DNA of 64,000 bases from Hippopus hippopus (taxonomy: Eukaryota > Mollusca > Bivalvia > Cardiida > Cardiidae), in assembly GCA_946811185.2 (NCBI GenBank), contig OX328098.1:44455650-44519649 (forward strand). The letters are read 5' to 3'. A model generated the notes under the pieces. It was not told the origin of the DNA, did no database searches, and saw nothing but the letters and a program-made list of their open reading frames with translations. The translations under genes were made by a program, and so were the position numbers. This document shows positions 61,801-64,000 of the stretch, piece by piece; within the stretch, counting starts at the first letter, position 1, and each line of letters starts with the position of its first letter.

Positions 61801-64000
61801 AGAGGACCCCTATACTTCCAGAAGACAATGACCGCTACATGAATTCAACAAGGAACAATGTTGAGAACTTGTTTAGCACTTAACCAAACAACAAAATTTT
61901 TTACTTACCCAAATTGAAAGCATTTGCAGATGGCTAAATCAAATATGGTTTAATTGGTATGATTTATGATATGTTAGAAAATATTGTAGGAAAAAGAGAA
62001 AGTGCTGATCACCACAATTTTTTCCAAAGGCTACTTCCTCAGGGTTGTTTAAAGTCAGATTGTTTGGTAAAAGGTTTATACACAACAAACCAACCATGTG
62101 AGAAGAATGTATAAAATTGTCACACTTTTAGTGACAGCCCAACCAATATTTGGACCCAGTTATCTCCCCTTCAGGTGATATGAATGCTAGAAATATTTAA
62201 GACAGTACTTAGAAATTTCACCATACAAATTCATGGTTTCTTTAATTTCCACAGCTATTGAAAAAATTCAAATTGGACGGTATCTACGAAGGACAGACAG
62301 AAGTAGACGGAGACGAGTACTTCGTTGAAGACCAGGATGGTAAACCAGGTACCTTCAGGTGTTACTTGGATGTTGGACTGTGCAGAACTACGACTGGTGC
62401 ACGAGTGTTTGGTGCCATGAAGGGATGTGCTGATGGAGGTGTCAACATCCCTCACAGGTATATTCTGGCTAACAACCTTGAAATGACAACAATTCAGATG
62501 TGTTTACGAATTGAAAAGGCTCCTTTCATTAACTCAGCGCTCTAAGGTTTAAACTAGATTCATATGACATAAGAGGGACGTTTAACTGGATTTCATTTCC
62601 CAAACTTACTAGAAATCTTAACAAAGAAGGTCAATTTTCATTGGCCTTATAAATGACTTTAAACTTAAAACAGATACATGTAGAAAACCAACCTACCAAG
62701 ATTGTTGTATTTTTACAGCAACTTTTTTTTAAAATACCATTAACCATATAGTGATTATTCATAAAAAGGGATATTATACACAATCCAAAGCTGGTTAGCC
62801 CGGCTGGTTACTTAGTGGATAGCGTATCTGACTTGTGACCTGATGGTTGGGGGTTCAATACCTCTTGAGGCAAACTCTCTTTCCAGTGCTTCTGATGTGA
62901 GAAAAGTAATCATTGGCTTGGAAAGAAAGTTTTGTCAGTACTGATGTGAGGAAAGCCAGGAAACACATTTTTTTGAGAGTAAACTGCAGATGATGAATAC
63001 ATAGTTCAGCTGATATTTGATGCTGAAATCGAAATGTTTTTCGCCTCTATCTGATGCAGTTTCTTTCCATTGTTGGACAATTGCTTATTGTATTCAATTT
63101 GTAATACTTTCTACTAAGTGAATCCTTGGGAAAGCCTATAAAAAGACAACTTATTTTACTGTGATAGGAGTAACTCTCTGCCAAACAACAAATTTCAGAC
63201 TTCTCACTCTAAAGCACTCACAGAGGACAAATGATACATGGAGTTAAAGATTTGTATTTGAAAGGGTTGAAAACAGTGTAAGAAAAGAAAATACTGGTTA
63301 AAGGATGAAGCAGTAAAGCTTGATTGTTTTTTGCTTCCAGCACAAAACGCTTCCCGGGTTATGATGCCGAGAGTGGTGAATTCAGTGCGGAAGTTCACAG
63401 AAACCACATCTTTGGTATCCATGTGAAAGAATATATGGAAAAACTTAAAGAAGAGGACGAAGATGCCTTCAAGAGACAGTTTTCCTGCTTCATCAAAAAT
63501 GGAGTTACACCAGAAAATGTAAGAGCATGTTCCATTCAGGCCATTTTTTTCCCCTAAAACTGCACAGGTTAACTTTTTAAAACCTGTTGAGCAACATTTC
63601 CATTTGCCTTAATGTATAATAGGTGTATGAAAATCTGGAGTTTTATCCATTGATACTTCATAGCTTCAGTATTTGACCAGTCTGGGGATTCATTTGAATG
63701 CAAGTGTTATTGTAAAAGAATTTACTAGTAACTCAGTACTACTAGTTATTCTTTACTACTAGTACTCTTTACCAAACAACAAAATATAGGACTTGTTCAA
63801 GCTAATTTCTTAAATGATGGAATAGACCCCTATAATAGTAGAAATGTTATGGGAAATGGAGACAATGCTTTTTCCCAGCATTTTGTCGTTTTCCCACATT
63901 CTTTACAAAAGCTTTTTTGGCTTGGCATCCTTTAAAGATGGGATTATGTAGTAAAAAGGTTTTCATTGCCATTTGAAAAGAACAATTGGAACAGACTCTG
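55799..64000 (+). CDS. RPL5: 60S ribosomal protein L5 (uL18), partial gene, six exons in window
   Basis: RPL5 binds 5S rRNA and RPL11 as the 5S RNP and joins the central protuberance of the 60S subunit. The 5S RNP also regulates p53 in animals. Exons 55799-55801, 56107-56176, 57150-57265, 61074-61208, 62255-62457 and 63341-63518 join in phase to 235 codons. About 60 more should lie past position 64000. Conserved blocks: [73 protein letters not shown] and [15 protein letters not shown]. Intron 5 hosts a box C/D snoRNA. Introns carry SINE and F1 copies. Confidence 0.98.
55886..56007 (+). ncRNA. Weak H/ACA-like structure in RPL5 intron 1
   Basis: TCCGGAG (55886-55892) pairs with CTCCGGA (55955-55961) around about 62 bases. 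A possible hinge AAATCA follows, then GGATT ... AATCC, then ACA at 56002. The second hairpin is too short for a normal H/ACA RNA. Noted only because vertebrate RPL5 hosts one. Confidence 0.15.
56107..56176 (+). CDS. RPL5: RPL5 exon 2
   Basis: Acceptor TTCTCTTTCAG and donor AGAG/GTATGT frame 70 bases: [20 protein letters not shown] and RRR plus G. Conserved RPL5 N-terminus. Confidence 0.97.
56285..56457. mobile_element. F1 MITE, left end lost
   Basis: GGTGGAAAAGGAGAAAATGCTGG hairpin, TTTGTCGTTTGCAAATGCTTTC, TTTGGACCAGTGTAAAATTTTG, end TTGGAAAAGAGTTAA. Confidence 0.8.
56566..56870 (+). mobile_element. tRNA-derived SINE, complete, plus orientation
   Basis: Head ACCGAGCCCTAGTGGCTTAG (box A region) and GGTTCGAACCCTGGC (box B) about 45 bases later. 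Body ATTTCTTTCCAAGGATTGATG, GGGAAAGCAGCCAGTCGC, TGGCCGCAGTGATATAAC. Tail ATCATTCAATCACTCAATCA. It sits in RPL5 intron 2. Confidence 0.88.
57000..57105. mobile_element. F1 MITE, short arm only
   Basis: CCAGCATTTTCTCCTTTTCC, TCATCAGTGTTGTTAAAACTTGG, TTGTTTTGTTAAGGGATTA. Confidence 0.65.
57150..57265 (+). CDS. RPL5: RPL5 exon 3
   Basis: Acceptor ATTTTTTCAG and donor CAG/GTAAAC frame 116 bases: [20 protein letters not shown] and [18 protein letters not shown]. Forms part of the 5S rRNA-binding region. Confidence 0.98.
57305..57420. mobile_element. F1 MITE long arm
   Basis: ACTCTTTACCATACAACAAG, TTAGACTTGTCCAAATTGAAAG, GGAAGGATAAAAGATACG. It stops at the edge of the element beginning near 57418. 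Confidence 0.65.
57418..59098. mobile_element. TIR-bounded element (~1.7 kb), coding part decayed
   Basis: Left end ACGAGGGCTGTTAGAAAATG and ACTGAGAC. The right end, reversed, is ATGAGGGTTGTTCGGAAATT and ATTGAGAC. Ends of the GAGGGCTGTTC-type with TGAGAC are known from some mariner-like elements. Inside are only short frames (e.g. 57710-58138 on the plus strand) which I cannot assign. It fills most of RPL5 intron 3. Confidence 0.6.
59166..59590. mobile_element. Foldback MITE with ~25-bp TIR
   Basis: GGTCATTAAAGGCCCAATAG with CGGCC at the left, reverse of GGCCACTATTGGGTCAAATG with ACC at the right. A second inner pair, GTCCAAGTGTTAGTCACTGG and its inverse CAGGGACTAACACTTGGAC, makes most of the element self-complementary. 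Confidence 0.7.
59635..59846. mobile_element. F1 MITE with a G16 run
   Basis: CTCTTTACCAAGAGACAAAAT, hairpin around CTGGTTACCA, CCCTCCTCGTCTT, then 16 Gs and ATTAAAGGGTT. Confidence 0.75.
60436..61020. mobile_element. Two F1 copies, partial
   Basis: 60436-60625 starts TTAACCCTTTACTAAACAAC, lacks the left half of the hairpin, and ends GGGATGTGTGG. 60895-61020 has AAAACATTGTGGGAAAAAGG and a broken hairpin. Confidence 0.7.
61074..61208 (+). CDS. RPL5: RPL5 exon 4
   Basis: Acceptor ATTGTTATTGCAG and donor AGAAGG/GTAAGT frame 45 codons: [20 protein letters not shown] and [17 protein letters not shown]. Core uL18 fold. Confidence 0.98.
61265..62080. mobile_element. Three F1 copies and a SINE head in RPL5 intron 4
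   Basis: 61265-61465 (GGAGAAAATGCTGGTCATGACC hairpin with a palindromic loop), 61578-61742 (GAGAAAATGCTGGAAATCAGC), 61878-62080 (hairpin mostly gone). Between them a tRNA-like head, TTGAACCCGGGACCTCCAGG ... ACTTTACCACCGAGCC, at 61747-61806. Confidence 0.75.
62255..62457 (+). CDS. RPL5: RPL5 exon 5
   Basis: Acceptor TTTAATTTCCACAG and donor CACAG/GTATAT frame 203 bases: [20 protein letters not shown] and on to [14 protein letters not shown] plus AG. The open frame 62258-62545 continues past the donor only by chance. Confidence 0.98.
62797..62966 (+). mobile_element. SINE in RPL5 intron 5, just upstream of the snoRNA
   Basis: TTAGCCCGGCTGGTTACTTAG (box A region), GGGGGTTCAATACCTC (box B), TTGGCTTGGAAAGAAAGTTTTG, GGAAAGCCAGGAAACAC. 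The tail is lost. It ends about 15 bases before the snoRNA stem. Confidence 0.75.
62981..63062 (+). ncRNA. SNORD21: Box C/D snoRNA, U21/SNORD21-like
   Basis: Terminal stem AAACTGCA / TGCAGTTT (8 bp, perfect). Box C ATGATGA 62990-62996, D' CTGA 63010-63013, C' TGATGCT 63018-63024, D CTGA 63051-63054. The guide before D, TTTTTCGCCTCTAT (63037-63050), pairs over 14 bases (two G-U) with the conserved 28S segment AUAGGGGCGAAAGA. The fifth base before D faces the second G of AUAGG, the predicted 2'-O-methyl site. Vertebrate RPL5 carries U21, with a 13-nt 28S match, in an intron. Released from the intron by splicing and trimming. The symbol is by inferred orthology. Confidence 0.82.
63172..63305. 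mobile_element. F1 MITE, left part
   Basis: AACTCTCTGCCAAACAACAAAT, GAAAGGGTTGAAAACAGTG, ends at AAATACTGGTTA where the hairpin should turn back. Confidence 0.6.
63341..63518 (+). CDS. RPL5: RPL5 exon 6 (last in window)
   Basis: Acceptor TTTTGCTTCCAG and donor GAAAAT/GTAAGA frame 178 bases: [20 protein letters not shown] and on to [10 protein letters not shown]. The remaining C-terminal exons lie beyond the window. Confidence 0.98.
63765..63965. mobile_element. F1 MITE, diverged
   Basis: TCTTTACCAAACAACAAAATATAG, GGAGACAATGCTTTTTCCCAGCATTTTGTCG, end ATTATGTAGTAAAAAGG. No TTAA kept. Confidence 0.7.

Noticed and set aside
62458..62545. RPL5 frame continuing past exon 5
   Set aside because: A consensus donor at 62458 and the matching acceptor at 63340 restore conserved RPL5. 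The continuation is intron.

Overview
The window is eukaryotic. Every protein gene is split by introns with GT/AG borders, no bacterial-type operon is visible, and about a third to a half of the sequence is repeats. The gene set, the tRNA-headed SINEs with GATT-type tails, the several IS630/Tc1/mariner relics and a tandem-repeat element resembling bivalve 'pearl' elements all suggest a lophotrochozoan, most likely a bivalve mollusc. The species cannot be fixed from the sequence.

Three genes are supported by exon-by-exon reconstruction with compatible splice phases. (1) A kidney-type glutaminase (GLS), minus strand, from a proposed start codon at 27860 down to the left window edge. It has nine exons and about 315 codons, and its 3' end lies outside the window. 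(2) OGG1, the 8-oxoguanine DNA glycosylase, minus strand, 55646 to 42513, complete in eight coding exons (386 codons). (3) RPL5 (uL18), plus strand, from 55799 to beyond the right edge, with six exons seen covering codons 1 to about 235. OGG1 and RPL5 are divergent, with only 152 bp between start codons. This shared promoter region carries an NRF-1-like box and a TOP-like pyrimidine tract. RPL5 intron 5 holds a box C/D snoRNA with a 14-nt match to a conserved 28S rRNA segment, fitting U21/SNORD21, which vertebrates also carry in RPL5. Two orphan candidate exons on the minus strand at 30.8 and 32.35 kb are unassigned.

The introns and the 27.9-42.5 kb intergenic stretch are dominated by mobile elements. 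The main finding is a foldback element, called F1 here, of about 225-230 bp. It has TTAA target duplications, CCCTTTACCA ends and a near-perfect central hairpin, and is present in about 50 full or partial copies. A second TTAA family (F2, GATCAGACTGCA hairpin) and a third family (F3, GAGCCATGCTCTG ends) are interspersed, sometimes nested. Autonomous-type elements seen are a DD41D mariner-like element (4404-5821), a DD34D mariner with a single internal stop (45274-46601) sitting inside an array of ~160-bp tandem repeats, fragments of two further mariners and one Tc1, and a LINE tail. Other repeats are a 33-bp minisatellite (about 2.2 kb, 34.1-36.3 kb) open on both strands, an AT-rich degenerate tandem array (17.0-18.95 kb), a 30-bp array at 10.95-11.34 kb, a 28-bp array at 49.9-50.15 kb, and a 171-bp palindrome at 12.67-12.84 kb.

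All calls come from reading the sequence and from remembered family features. No database search was run.
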